64,000 bases of DNA from the NCBI GenBank assembly GCA_028711215.1, contig JAQTSO010000005.1:1-64000 (forward strand), written 5' to 3'. The position numbers and the translations under genes are program-made. This document shows, piece after piece, positions 37,101 to 45,334 of the stretch (positions within the stretch are counted from its first letter, which is position 1; every line of letters starts with the position of its first letter). The notes below the pieces were generated by a model, which was not told the origin of the DNA, searched no databases, and was given only the letters and a program-made list of their open reading frames with translations. This stretch comes from Endomicrobiaceae bacterium. Its GTDB lineage: Bacteria; Elusimicrobiota; Endomicrobiia; Endomicrobiales; Endomicrobiaceae.

Positions 37101-37201
37101 AATTCTACGGGGATTCTCAACGTCGAAATAGCAGAAAACAGCAACATGGCAATAACAAGCATCAAAGTTGTTATTGGTCTTTTAATTCCAAATTCTATCA
37201 T
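34112..37201 (-). CDS. RND efflux transporter (first pump of the operon)
   Basis: 1029 residues. It begins MIEFGIKRPITTLMLVIAML and STLRIPVELYPS. The first periplasmic domain has VDIREKIAMVRHLLPKE, and TM4 is LAMGMANVMDNSIVVIENI with the relay Asp kept. It diverges from the neighbouring pump, so it is not a recent duplication. Two tandem pumps with one fusion protein recall MdtBC-type heteromeric transporters. The coding strand contains a run of eight C's (window positions 35746-35753) in IPPQ, a possible slippage site. Confidence 0.92.
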   Translation of the reverse strand: MIEFGIKRPITTLMLVIAMLLFSAISTLRIPVELYPSAQSGLVSVVTRLRGGVASSEVEKYVTRPLEEVFSELNGLKEMISSSKESESNIMMMFHHNIDTDFVVIDIREKIAMVRHLLPKETEKPIIAKFEQSDSPIVILSLSSNEKTTEELRIIAEEQIKEKILRVSGVANVEFGGGRERKLLIEMDNAKLLGYKLSILEVVQKINLANLSISAGEINKDNQNFVIRATGEYNSIDEIENTAIAITPSGSIVRIGDIATVRDSFYEPTSFSRLNLQSVVSVYIQKESTGNTIKIANEVMRVIENLKKDIDKDIVITTVKNDSEYITKAISSLVEALLVGGILLASILFLFMKNIRSIFIVATTMPLSLFMSILLMHFTNQTFNIMTLSGLAMGMANVMDNSIVVIENISFHYHRKTFINKLDLIVNATKELWQPIFASTVTTIVVFLPLVFLEPEIRQMYVPFALVITFALVASLIGTMLFIPPQIYKWQNKFELDFQKWYIKVRHYYGRILKFSFRKKTWVWIVTLAAFIFAVHVLMTRDSEFMDPGDVNTFRIGIQFPPATRIEISNEVVKKMEAALLTYSDQVKRVSSKIEKLHTFVEVTVYKDAEAFKEEFRKRFGEFSPAFVYYQDSQSSTSKEIFVDFYGQDYSTLKQLAFSSSGRLQQVKGLTDVKIRMREDEPEILINVDYNRLAIFGLTTYYFSNTLHCQIRGLIATQYRTEGKQIETICRLTPGSIQRVDDLPFLGIINPRKDVVYIGQVANLERIKTNQEIWHKNKKRFIQISANRAKIGLTTAAEKINATLKGVAFPRDYSFNISGDYEKTVKNRGQFLLAVSLTVILIFFVLASIFESYIQPTLIMFSLPLSIIGVAFALWIFKKPISLGVWIGMMILFGSIVYSSIIIVDKINQRRIGRKNLLRVIFESCKERLRPELITFLMKTLGLLPMVLSRDESASMWRSLGLTVLFGTITGTILTMIIIPTAYYVLERPKESINSFFKTLGLTALLKILQKIYNKHRKKETNPILREII

Positions 37202-37242
37202 AAGAGTAATTTACCAATTTTGCTATTTTATATGGATAGCTT

Positions 37243-38472
37243 CTAGTTCTGTGTCTGGTCTACTTTATCTTCTATTGCTTCAAGAAATTTAACTTTTATA
37301 CCGTCAGACAACTGTCCCTGTGTTTCAATAACGACCATATCTCCTATTTGTAATCCCTGTAAAATAACAGTTTTATCTGTAAGTTTTTCACCGAGCTGGC
37401 ATGGTCTCATTTGAACAACGCCTTCGCCGGGTGCTCTATAATCAGGTATTACTATCGGCACTAAAAAAACATTATCATTAAGAGAAATTATACTTTCTGA
37501 CGGAACAAGCATAACATCCTTTAATTCTTTAAGTATTATTGTTCCTCTTCCAAACATTCCGGATCTCAGTAAAGCCTCATCGTTTTCAACTCTGACTTTT
37601 ACGGTGGCTGTTCTGGTTCTTTCTTTCACTGTAGGAGCTATTTCCGTTAATTTTCCGACGAAAGTTTTACCTTGATGGGAATCGCAGGTTATTGTAACGG
37701 CTTGACCTACTGCCAACTTATATACATCTTTTTCAGGAACATCAACTTCAAAATTTGTACCTTTATCACTTATAAATTTAGCCACAACATCCTGAGGAGT
37801 TATGTAATCTCCGGGCTTTATAATTACCTCGGCAAGTATTCCGTCACTTGGAGCTATCAGATTTGTTTTTGCCAAATTTGACTGAGATAATTCAACTTCT
37901 GAAAGAGTTGCTTTTACTTTTGATTCTGCTGATTCAATCTCATACTTTGCTTCAAATAATTTGCTCTCGGAAAGCGCCTTCATTGTATAAAGTTCTTCAT
38001 ATACTTTATATCTTTCTCTGGCGGAATTATAAGCCGACACTTCACTTTTATATTTACTCTTTGCATAATCTGCTTTTGTCATAGCATCTTTAGGATCTAA
38101 TGAGCAAATGACAGAACCTTTTGGTATTATTGACCCCTCTTTGTAATTATAAGATGCAAGCTGTCCGTCAATTTCAAATCTCATTTCATTTTCAACGGCA
38201 CCTTTAATTGTGCCCATCGTAGTATATGTATCCGTATAATCCTGCTTTTCTACTTTCTTAACCTTTACACTAATCATTTCCTGCTTTTCTTCAACAACTT
38301 TTGCTTTATTAAAAAACACAAGATATATTATAAGTGCCAATAAAACAGCCAACACGGATATAACTGCGATTTTAAAATATTTTTTAAAGTTAGGACTGGA
38401 TTCTGCAAGCTGTGAATATTTGTATACAATAACCTGAACAAACTTGTAGTAATACTGTTTTAAAATGGACAA
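37243..38472 (-). CDS. RND membrane fusion (periplasmic adaptor) protein
   Basis: 409 residues. A cytoplasmic stretch and one N-terminal membrane anchor (about 33-52) precede the periplasmic part. The barrel-sandwich hybrid halves are GQLASYNYKEGSIIPKGSVI and LIAPSDGILAEVIIKPGDYI, flanking an alpha-helical hairpin (about 125-195); beta-barrel and membrane-proximal domains follow. It joins the RND pump to TolC. Its place is between tolC (19 bases upstream) and the first pump. Confidence 0.92.
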   Translation of the reverse strand: MSILKQYYYKFVQVIVYKYSQLAESSPNFKKYFKIAVISVLAVLLALIIYLVFFNKAKVVEEKQEMISVKVKKVEKQDYTDTYTTMGTIKGAVENEMRFEIDGQLASYNYKEGSIIPKGSVICSLDPKDAMTKADYAKSKYKSEVSAYNSARERYKVYEELYTMKALSESKLFEAKYEIESAESKVKATLSEVELSQSNLAKTNLIAPSDGILAEVIIKPGDYITPQDVVAKFISDKGTNFEVDVPEKDVYKLAVGQAVTITCDSHQGKTFVGKLTEIAPTVKERTRTATVKVRVENDEALLRSGMFGRGTIILKELKDVMLVPSESIISLNDNVFLVPIVIPDYRAPGEGVVQMRPCQLGEKLTDKTVILQGLQIGDMVVIETQGQLSDGIKVKFLEAIEDKVDQTQN

Positions 38473-38491
38473 GATAATCCTCCGATATTTT

Positions 38492-39904
38492 TTATCTTAA
38501 ACTCATAAGAGTTAATCTCTCAAGTTCTGTTACCGATGCATGATTTGTATAAGACGCTCTTGCAAAAGACGAAATTGCCTCAGCATATTGCCAAGATTCT
38601 TCCATAAGTGAGACTGTAGGAACTTCATATAAATTATTTCTTTTTTCCATAAGAGCAAGTTTTCTTTCTTTTAAAGTAATTTCCTGTCTAAGCGTCTTTG
38701 CATTATTTAATGAAATTGCATATTCGTTGTATGTTTTTTCTACGGTAAGTCTGCTATTTTTTAGAATATCAATAAGCTCGGATATTGTTTGTTTTTTTCC
38801 GATACTGCTCTCTTTTGCATCAACAAAATATTGCAAATCATCTAAGATTGATAATTGAACATCAAAAGTCGTTGTTTCAACTCTTTTGCTGGCATCAATG
38901 ATTGTTGTTGGTTCTGTTTTATCGGTACTATAAGATGCATTTAGCGAGTTACCCCATAAACCCCATGACAATTTTGCCGAAACATTCCATGACGTTGTAA
39001 GTTCCAGCGGTACTGTTGTAAAAGCTTCTCCGCTTCTGCCATAAAAACCGTCAAGATATAATTTTGGTAAAACTTTTGCTCTGTTAATTTTAATTTTAGT
39101 ATCTGCCATTTCAATCTGAATTTTCGCAATTTTAACATCTAAGTTATTTGTTTGGACAAAACTTACACAATCCTGCAGTGTGAAAGAAATTTCAGGAACA
39201 TCGGTCGGCAATTCTGCAGAAACTGTTGCCGGTATATCTTCTAATCCATACACACCGACAATCTCTACTAATTTTTTTGTAGCAAATTCCAAATTTATCC
39301 TTGATGCATTTAAAAGATTAGATACTTTGTCTCTGAAATTTTTAGATTCCATTAAGTCTAACTCAGATATCGCTCTTGCCTTATATTCTACCTGTGTCTT
39401 CAAATAAAGTCTTTCAACTTTTTCAAAAGCTTTAGTTAACGCCAAATACTCTACCTTAAGCGTTAAGTATTCATAGTAAGCCATTTTAACTTTGGAATAT
39501 AATTCTTCTTTTGACTTCGTATAGTTATATTTTGATGCATCCATCATTAATCTGTTATACTTGTACCCGCCGGTTGAGCCACCGCCTTCATATATCGGCT
39601 GAACAGCCCTGATACCCAATTCTTCGGAATTATACTCTTCTTCGTCGCTACCACTAACTACTTTAAATTTTGTTTTTCCTTTTGAAAATCTTCTCTGTAA
39701 CATAAGTTGTGGGAAAAATGAACGGATAGAACTTGTAACTCTTGTTTGAGCAAGTTCTACTTGTTCTTGAGCTACGCTAATTTTTAAATCCCTGGCTGTT
39801 GCAATTTTCAAACATGCATCCAAAAACTGGTCCGCATAAGCGGATGATACCGAAACAAAAAAACACGCCGCAATAACAAACAAAAATCTTATATTCACAG
39901 TCAC
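38492..39904 (-). CDS. tolC: TolC-family outer membrane efflux protein
   Basis: 470 residues. An N-terminal signal peptide (RFLFVIAACFFVSVSSAYA, cleavage near residue 24) precedes two outer-membrane-efflux repeats, each with long coiled-coil helices (about 30-220 and 240-460). It forms the exit duct of the pump. The start is uncertain: GTG at 39904 and GTG at 39898 both overlap or crowd the GAGGTGA ribosome-binding region. It is the first gene after a strong promoter. Confidence 0.9.
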   Translation of the reverse strand: MTVNIRFLFVIAACFFVSVSSAYADQFLDACLKIATARDLKISVAQEQVELAQTRVTSSIRSFFPQLMLQRRFSKGKTKFKVVSGSDEEEYNSEELGIRAVQPIYEGGGSTGGYKYNRLMMDASKYNYTKSKEELYSKVKMAYYEYLTLKVEYLALTKAFEKVERLYLKTQVEYKARAISELDLMESKNFRDKVSNLLNASRINLEFATKKLVEIVGVYGLEDIPATVSAELPTDVPEISFTLQDCVSFVQTNNLDVKIAKIQIEMADTKIKINRAKVLPKLYLDGFYGRSGEAFTTVPLELTTSWNVSAKLSWGLWGNSLNASYSTDKTEPTTIIDASKRVETTTFDVQLSILDDLQYFVDAKESSIGKKQTISELIDILKNSRLTVEKTYNEYAISLNNAKTLRQEITLKERKLALMEKRNNLYEVPTVSLMEESWQYAEAISSFARASYTNHASVTELERLTLMSLR

Positions 39905-39939
39905 CTCATATCAAATATAAATATATAAACACTCTTAGA

Positions 39940-39968
39940 AGTATATAAGAAAAAACATTTTTTGTCAA
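39940..39968 (-). promoter_or_regulatory. Sigma-70 type promoter of the tolC-MFP-RND-RND operon
   Basis: On the minus strand: TTGACA (39968-39963), 17 bases, TATACT (39945-39940). It lies about 36 bases upstream of the tolC start. It is near-consensus, so expression may be constitutive unless an unseen repressor acts. No inverted-repeat operator was noticed and no regulator gene is adjacent. Confidence 0.85.
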
Positions 39969-40033
39969 TGAAAAATATATTTTAAAATTAGCAATATTAT
40001 ACTGTATTTTATTAAAAATTTTACACTGAAAAC

Positions 40034-40387
40034 TTATTGATTTTTTTTAGATTTTTTAACAAGAACTTTCTTCAGCAATTTTTTAAATATTTTTTTCCTA
40101 AACACATAAACCATTATAAATGCCGACAAAACTACGGCGATCAGTACGTATGTATATTTTACAACATAAGTTTCTATTATAAATTTAGAGTATTTTTCTC
40201 CACATAAATAAACACCTAAAAATAACATTGCCCAAGAGACTAAGTATGTAATAAAGGCCATGTAATAATATATTTTTTGCTTATTTTTTCTGGCAATATA
40301 GACAAAATATATAAAACCGCCAAGTCCAAACGGAACATTAATAAAAAGCAGGATGATCCCTATTATAACATCTAAAGTTAAAGTCAT
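40034..40387 (-). CDS. Small membrane protein of unknown function
   Basis: 117 residues with three hydrophobic helices (about 5-30, 42-62, 78-98) and a very lysine-rich C-terminal tail (last 20 residues), giving an inside-positive end. No family recognised. Its start overlaps the stop of the CpXC-domain gene by 4 bases (ATGA on the minus strand), so the two are co-translated. Confidence 0.65.
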   Translation of the reverse strand: MTLTLDVIIGIILLFINVPFGLGGFIYFVYIARKNKQKIYYYMAFITYLVSWAMLFLGVYLCGEKYSKFIIETYVVKYTYVLIAVVLSAFIMVYVFRKKIFKKLLKKVLVKKSKKNQ

Positions 40388-41043
40388 TTTTTTGTTTTAT
40401 GCATTAAAATTTCATCTAAACAATTTGGATTGTTTTTGATTCTGATAAGAAGTTTTTCATATTCAAGTAAATTTTCATTGTAGGAAAGTAATTTTTCCAA
40501 ACCTGCAATAATATCTTTTATATTGCAATCTAAAGATTTTTTAATTTTTGGTATCAAATAGGGAATACATAAATTTCTTGCTTTTGACGGCTTTATTTCA
40601 ATTAATTCCAGTCCTATACGTTTTGCTATAAAATTTACTATCTGGATTTCGTCATTTAAAAAATCTTCATTTTTCAAAGTTGCCACAAGATCTTCAATTC
40701 CAAAAAACAATACAGGTTCAAAATTAATATTTTGGGCTTCTTTTGTTGATTTAACAATTTCTCCGAATTCATGTAACATTTTTTTTCTGTATTGAGTAGC
40801 TTGTCCTTCATAATCTTTTGGATATACGTATGCAATCAATTCACTTGAAATATCCTGGTAAATAAAGAAAATTTCCCAATAGAATAAATGTTTACACTTC
40901 GGACATTCGACAATATTAAACATTCCGGAATTTATTGTGTCCTTCAATTCCGGATTTTCTGAAATACTAACAGCAGTCCATAACTCTGCCCCGAAAACTT
41001 CACCACAATGGCAAGTAATTTCACAATTTGATAGTATCGACAT
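40384..41043 (-). CDS. CpXC-domain protein
   Basis: 219 residues from ATG 41043 (an upstream in-frame TTG at 41079 gives 12 extra non-conserved residues). The N-terminus CEITCHCGEVFGAELWTAVS with the later FNIVECPKCKHLFYW matches the CpXC domain (PF14353): two Cys pairs, likely metal-binding, of unknown function. The rest (about 80-219) is helical. Its neighbour is a small membrane protein downstream on the same strand. Divergent from tpiA. Confidence 0.75.
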   Translation of the reverse strand: MSILSNCEITCHCGEVFGAELWTAVSISENPELKDTINSGMFNIVECPKCKHLFYWEIFFIYQDISSELIAYVYPKDYEGQATQYRKKMLHEFGEIVKSTKEAQNINFEPVLFFGIEDLVATLKNEDFLNDEIQIVNFIAKRIGLELIEIKPSKARNLCIPYLIPKIKKSLDCNIKDIIAGLEKLLSYNENLLEYEKLLIRIKNNPNCLDEILMHKTKK

Positions 41044-41105
41044 GCCCAAAATAATACAACATTGCCATTTTTTTTGCAAATTAAGTTATGGACAGCATTT
41101 CTGGT

Positions 41106-41134
41106 TTGATTTATGAAGTTAAATCTTGTATCAT
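41106..41134 (+). promoter_or_regulatory. Promoter of the tpiA-pduL-rpiB run
   Basis: TTGATT (41106-41111), 17-base spacer, TATCAT (41129-41134), 45 bases before the tpiA ATG. A moderate match to the sigma-70 consensus. Confidence 0.6.
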
Positions 41135-41178
41135 ATCAAAGAATATAAACAATTTTTAAATAAAAAGGAGATGTGTTT

Positions 41179-41934
41179 ATGAGAAGACCGTTGATGGCGG
41201 GCAATTGGAAAATGCACAAAAATATACCGGAAGCGATTGCCATGGTAAAGGAGCTGAAACCGCTTATCTCTGATGTAAAAGATGTTGATATTTTAATCTG
41301 TCCGGTTTTTACCGCTATTTATCCTTTGTCAAACGAAGCAAAAGGATCAAATATTAAAATAGGTGCACAAAATGTTTATTGGGAACCAAAAGGTGCATTT
41401 ACGGGTGAAATTGCAGTAAGTATGCTTTCAGATGCAGGATGTTCTTTTGTTATTATAGGTCATTCTGAAAGAAGACAATATTTTTGCGAAACAGATGAAA
41501 CCGTAAATAAAAGGACAAAAGCAACGCTTAATGCAAATCTAATTCCAATAGTTTGTGTAGGAGAAACTCTTCAGGAAAGAGAATCCGATAACACATTCAA
41601 AGTAATTGAAAAGCAAGTTAGAGACGGGATTAAAAACTTTTCAAAAGAAGAAGCAGAAAAAATAGTTATAGCATACGAACCTGTTTGGGCTATCGGTACC
41701 GGAAAAACGGCAACACCTCAACAAGCTCAGGAAGTTCATGGATTTATAAGAAAAATCTATTCCGAAATGTATGGTTCAGACATAGCAAACAAAGTCAGAA
41801 TTTTGTACGGTGGGTCAGTAAAACCCGATAATGTAAGCGAATTGATGAAACAAAAAGATATTGACGGCGGACTTGTCGGCGGAGCAAGTTTGGATGCAGC
41901 CTCATTTGCAAAACTTGTAAAATTTAACGGATAA
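41179..41934 (+). CDS. tpiA: Triosephosphate isomerase
   Basis: 251 residues from ATG 41179; a GTG two codons upstream is too close to the AAGGAG Shine-Dalgarno (41165-41170). It interconverts glyceraldehyde 3-phosphate and dihydroxyacetone phosphate. Motifs: MAGNWKMHK (catalytic Lys), VIIGHSERR (His), AYEPVWAIGTGKTATP (Glu and loop 6), YGGSVKPDN. It can feed the glyceraldehyde 3-phosphate produced by DeoC, encoded downstream, into glycolysis. Confidence 0.97.
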   Translation: MRRPLMAGNWKMHKNIPEAIAMVKELKPLISDVKDVDILICPVFTAIYPLSNEAKGSNIKIGAQNVYWEPKGAFTGEIAVSMLSDAGCSFVIIGHSERRQYFCETDETVNKRTKATLNANLIPIVCVGETLQERESDNTFKVIEKQVRDGIKNFSKEEAEKIVIAYEPVWAIGTGKTATPQQAQEVHGFIRKIYSEMYGSDIANKVRILYGGSVKPDNVSELMKQKDIDGGLVGGASLDAASFAKLVKFNG

Positions 41935-41945
41935 AGGATATCAAA

Positions 41946-42530
41946 ATGCAAAATTACAGAGCAACTAATCCGGTATTGATAAATGTTTCGGCAAGACATA
42001 TACATTTGACAAAAGAAACTATGGAAATTCTTTTTGGTGAAGGATACCAACTTACAAAAACCAAAGATTTGCTTCAACCCGGAGAGCATGCCTGTGCCGA
42101 ACAGCTTACGGTAGTCGGTCCGAGAAATTCAATAGAAAAAGTAAGGATTTTAGGTCCTTTAAGAAAAATAACACAGGTTGAAGTTTCAATAACTGACACA
42201 ATAAGACTCGGAATAATTCCGTGCATAAGAGTGTCCGGAGACATCGCAAACTCACAGCCGATAACGCTTGTTGGACCAAAAGGCAAAGTGGATTTAAAAG
42301 AAGGATGCATAGTTGCAAAAAGACACATCCATTTTTCAATACAAGAAGCATTAAATTACGGAGTAAAAGATAAAGATTCATTGTCAATTAAATTTACAGG
42401 AGAAAGGGGATTAGTATTTGATAATGTTGTTGCCAGAGTAAGTAACAATATGATTTCAGAATGTCATTTAGATGCAGACGAAGCAAATGCCGCCGGTATC
42501 AAAAGCGGAGCAATGGCAATAATATTATAG
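41946..42530 (+). CDS. pduL: PduL-type phosphate acyltransferase
   Basis: 194 residues. It interconverts acyl-CoA and acyl phosphate; it is a phosphotransacetylase unrelated to Pta. Two zinc-binding blocks are seen, VNVSARHIHL near the N-terminus and VAKRHIHFS in the second half, typical of the two PF06130 beta-barrels. There is no microcompartment-targeting extension or shell gene nearby, so a housekeeping role in acetate formation is likely. It lies 11 bases after tpiA and 15 before rpiB. Confidence 0.93.
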   Translation: MQNYRATNPVLINVSARHIHLTKETMEILFGEGYQLTKTKDLLQPGEHACAEQLTVVGPRNSIEKVRILGPLRKITQVEVSITDTIRLGIIPCIRVSGDIANSQPITLVGPKGKVDLKEGCIVAKRHIHFSIQEALNYGVKDKDSLSIKFTGERGLVFDNVVARVSNNMISECHLDADEANAAGIKSGAMAIIL

Positions 42531-42545
42531 TAAGGGTGCTAATTT

Positions 42546-42980
42546 ATGAAAATATCTTTAGGAACCGACCATGCGGGATTTGATGTAAAAAGTAATGTTA
42601 TTAATTTTTTAAAATCGTTGGGGCATGAAGTTATTGATTGCGGAACTTTTTCAAAAGACAGTTGCGATTATCCTGATTTTGCAAAAGAAGTAGCAACAAA
42701 CATATTAAACGGCAAATCTGAAAAGGGAGTTTTAATTTGCGGCACCGGTATCGGAATGGCAATGGCTGCAAATAAAATGAAAGGAATCAGAGCAGGTGTT
42801 TGTTGGAATATGGAAACTGCAAAGTTAATAGCATTACACAACAATGCAAATATCATATGCCTTGGTGCAAGATTTTTGTATATTGAAGAAATGTTTGACA
42901 TGCTAAGAATATATTTGGAAACTAAATTTGAAGAAAGACACTTAAATAGAATTTTAAAAATATCCGATATGGAAAAATAA
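42546..42980 (+). CDS. rpiB: Ribose 5-phosphate isomerase B
   Basis: 144 residues. It interconverts ribose 5-phosphate and ribulose 5-phosphate. GTDHAGFDVK, the active-site Cys region VLICGTGIGMAMAANK, and HNNANIICLGAR are present. With DeoB and transketolase, encoded downstream, it would carry ribose from nucleosides into the pentose phosphate pathway. Confidence 0.95.
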   Translation: MKISLGTDHAGFDVKSNVINFLKSLGHEVIDCGTFSKDSCDYPDFAKEVATNILNGKSEKGVLICGTGIGMAMAANKMKGIRAGVCWNMETAKLIALHNNANIICLGARFLYIEEMFDMLRIYLETKFEERHLNRILKISDMEK

Positions 42981-42981
42981 T

Positions 42982-43401
42982 ATGAAAAAAATTATTTGTG
43001 CATTTTTTTGTCTTTTATTTGTCACTTTAGCTTATGCATCATCTCAATACCTTGAAGAAACCCTGCAATTGATAAACGATGATAAAAATGATGAGGCAAT
43101 AGAAATAATAAAGCTTAATCTTATAGAAAATAAATCTGCAGATAATTATGTTTTGATGGGTATTGCATATTTGGAAAAGAATGATCCGAAAAATGCGGAA
43201 GAAAATTTTAAAAAAGCTTTGGAATTAGACAGAAAAACTGTATCTGCTCATTATATGTTGGCAATGTTGTATGAAAAAGAAAAAAGATATGAACAGTCAA
43301 TGGTAAAATGGGAAAAAATCTATAAATACACTAAAAATAAAAAATTAAAAAATTTGGCACTTAAACACTTGAAACAATTAAAAGGTATAATGACTCAATG
43401 A
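42982..43401 (+). CDS. Exported small TPR protein
   Basis: 139 residues. A signal peptide (KKIICAFFCLLFVTLAYASS) precedes two or three TPR units (DNYVLMGIAYLEKNDPKNAE; SAHYMLAMLYEKEKRYEQSM). It is probably a periplasmic scaffold. It starts one base after rpiB and overlaps the lipoprotein gene by ATGA, so this trio of exported proteins is co-translated. Confidence 0.75.
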   Translation: MKKIICAFFCLLFVTLAYASSQYLEETLQLINDDKNDEAIEIIKLNLIENKSADNYVLMGIAYLEKNDPKNAEENFKKALELDRKTVSAHYMLAMLYEKEKRYEQSMVKWEKIYKYTKNKKLKNLALKHLKQLKGIMTQ

Positions 43402-43958
43402 AAAATTTGCTTTTACTATTTTTGATATTATTTGTTTCTTCTTGTGCTTCCGGTCCTGTGTACAAACAGGATTATGATTTTTCAAAGATAAAAACAGCAT
43501 ATGTTGAAAGCTCTCAAAGTTCAAATAACGCTGTCTTAAATGCAATTATAAAACAATTAATGATTAAAGGTTTTAATGTAAAAACTACCGACAGTGTAGA
43601 TGTTGATATTATTGTAAATTGTGTAGTTACAGAATATCAGCCAAGCAGGAAATATCTTGTAAGAAAACCACCTGAAGAACATAACCATACCAGAAGTGCA
43701 AGAGATATTGTTATTTACAATACTGACCCTATTGAAATCAGCGGTTCTTCCGTATATGATTTGGGTTCTGCATTCGGAATGGATGCCAATATAATAGCAA
43801 GCAATGCAACTGTGGGTGCATCTCTATACATTAAGGATGCAAAAACCGGAGATATCGTTTGGACAAATTCGTACACCTATGAAGGATTGGATTTATCATC
43901 AGCAATAGACGGTGTGGTAAGGTATATTTTAAAATCATTTCCACCAATCAAAAAATAG
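43398..43958 (+). CDS. Putative outer-membrane lipoprotein
   Basis: 186 residues. The signal peptide ends in a lipobox, FVSSC (Cys near residue 16), followed by ASGP. The mature part resembles DUF4136/LPP20-like lipoproteins: a residue run with VDIIVNCVVTEYQPSRKYL and a late ASLYIKDAKTGDIVWTNSY, as in CsgG-related or TolB-like domains. Function unknown. Coupled to the TPR gene upstream. Confidence 0.72.
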   Translation: MKNLLLLFLILFVSSCASGPVYKQDYDFSKIKTAYVESSQSSNNAVLNAIIKQLMIKGFNVKTTDSVDVDIIVNCVVTEYQPSRKYLVRKPPEEHNHTRSARDIVIYNTDPIEISGSSVYDLGSAFGMDANIIASNATVGASLYIKDAKTGDIVWTNSYTYEGLDLSSAIDGVVRYILKSFPPIKK

Positions 43959-43972
43959 AGGCAGGTATTTAT

Positions 43973-45322
43973 ATGAAAAAATTTATTTTGATTATTTTTG
44001 TGTTGTTTGTTGTATGTCAAATTGCGGATGCGGTTTCCGTAACAATTTACAATAATGACCTTGCATTGGTCAGAGATACAAAAACTATAAAATTGGTAAA
44101 AGGTGTTCAAAACATTGAAATTGATAATGTCGCATCTAAAATTGATGCCACAAGCGTTTTGCCAAAATTTCTATCTAACACAAATAAAATCAAAATTTTA
44201 GAACAGAATTTCGATTTTGATTTGGTAAATACGGATAAATTACTCAGCAAATATATCGGAGAAAATATAGAGATTGAACGAACAGGGGAAGACAAAAGGG
44301 GAAAACTAACAGGAAAACTCCTTGCGACTTACGGTGGTTTGGTTGTACAAACTGAAAATAAACTAGTACTAAATCCTCAAGGAGAAATATCTTTGTCAAA
44401 ACTTCCTGAAGATTTAAGATTAAAACCTACTTTAATATGGCTTTTGGAAAGTGAAGTTGAAGGTAATAACCAGCTTGAAGTTTCTTACCAAACAAGCGGA
44501 ATAGGCTGGAATGCCGACTATGTTTTGGTAACAAATGAAAAAGATACTCTTGCAGATATTACCGGTTGGGTAACAATAAATAATAATTGCGGGGCAACAT
44601 TCAAAGATGCCGGATTAAAACTTGTCGCCGGAGACATTAACAGAGTGCCTCAAAACAGATATTCCCAAAAAAGAATGATGGCTCCTCTTATGGCAATGGA
44701 AGCAAACGTTAACGACTCTTCTTTTGAAGAAAAATCTTTTTTTGAATATCACATATATGAACTTCAAAGAAAATCAACTTTAAAAGACAGAGAAATAAAG
44801 CAGATTGAATTTACAAGTGCAAAAAACATACCGGTAAAAAAAGTTTTTACATATAATGCAGGCTTAGATCCTGTAAAAGTTAAAGTAAGTCTTGATTTCA
44901 AAAATTCAAAAGAAAATAATTTGGGAATCCCTCTGCCTAAAGGAAGAATCAGAGTAAGTAAATATGATGCCGATTCAATAGAATTTATAGGTGAGGATAA
45001 TATTGACCATACCGCAAAAGACGCGAAGGTCTCGATTGATATCGGAAATGCTTTTGATATAACCGGAACAAAAACTCAGACAGATAATAAAACTGAAGGA
45101 AAAACATCTTATCAAAGTTTTTCTATAAAGATAAAAAACAGTAAAAATACGCCTGTTGAAGTAAATATCGTTGAAACTTTAAACGCATGGCGTAACTGGG
45201 AAATAAGAGAAAATTCCGTTCCGTTTACAAAAAAAGATAAATCAACAATTGAATTTTTGATTACTGTACCGGCAAACAGCGAAAAAGAAGTTAAATATAC
45301 CGTAAAATACTGGTGGAAATAA
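43973..45322 (+). CDS. Exported DUF4139 protein
   Basis: 449 residues with a signal peptide (FILIIFVLFVVCQIADA). The start of the mature protein, VTIYNNDLALVRDTKTI, then LLESEVEGNNQLEVSYQTSG and IGWNADYVLV, match the DUF4139 (PF13598) pattern of extracytoplasmic beta-rich proteins of unknown function. The C-terminus (NAWRNWEIRENSVPF, then VPANSEKEVKYTVKY) is the usual domain end. It closes the exported trio, 12 bases before deoC. Confidence 0.8.
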   Translation: MKKFILIIFVLFVVCQIADAVSVTIYNNDLALVRDTKTIKLVKGVQNIEIDNVASKIDATSVLPKFLSNTNKIKILEQNFDFDLVNTDKLLSKYIGENIEIERTGEDKRGKLTGKLLATYGGLVVQTENKLVLNPQGEISLSKLPEDLRLKPTLIWLLESEVEGNNQLEVSYQTSGIGWNADYVLVTNEKDTLADITGWVTINNNCGATFKDAGLKLVAGDINRVPQNRYSQKRMMAPLMAMEANVNDSSFEEKSFFEYHIYELQRKSTLKDREIKQIEFTSAKNIPVKKVFTYNAGLDPVKVKVSLDFKNSKENNLGIPLPKGRIRVSKYDADSIEFIGEDNIDHTAKDAKVSIDIGNAFDITGTKTQTDNKTEGKTSYQSFSIKIKNSKNTPVEVNIVETLNAWRNWEIRENSVPFTKKDKSTIEFLITVPANSEKEVKYTVKYWWK

Positions 45323-45334
45323 GGATTTTATGTT

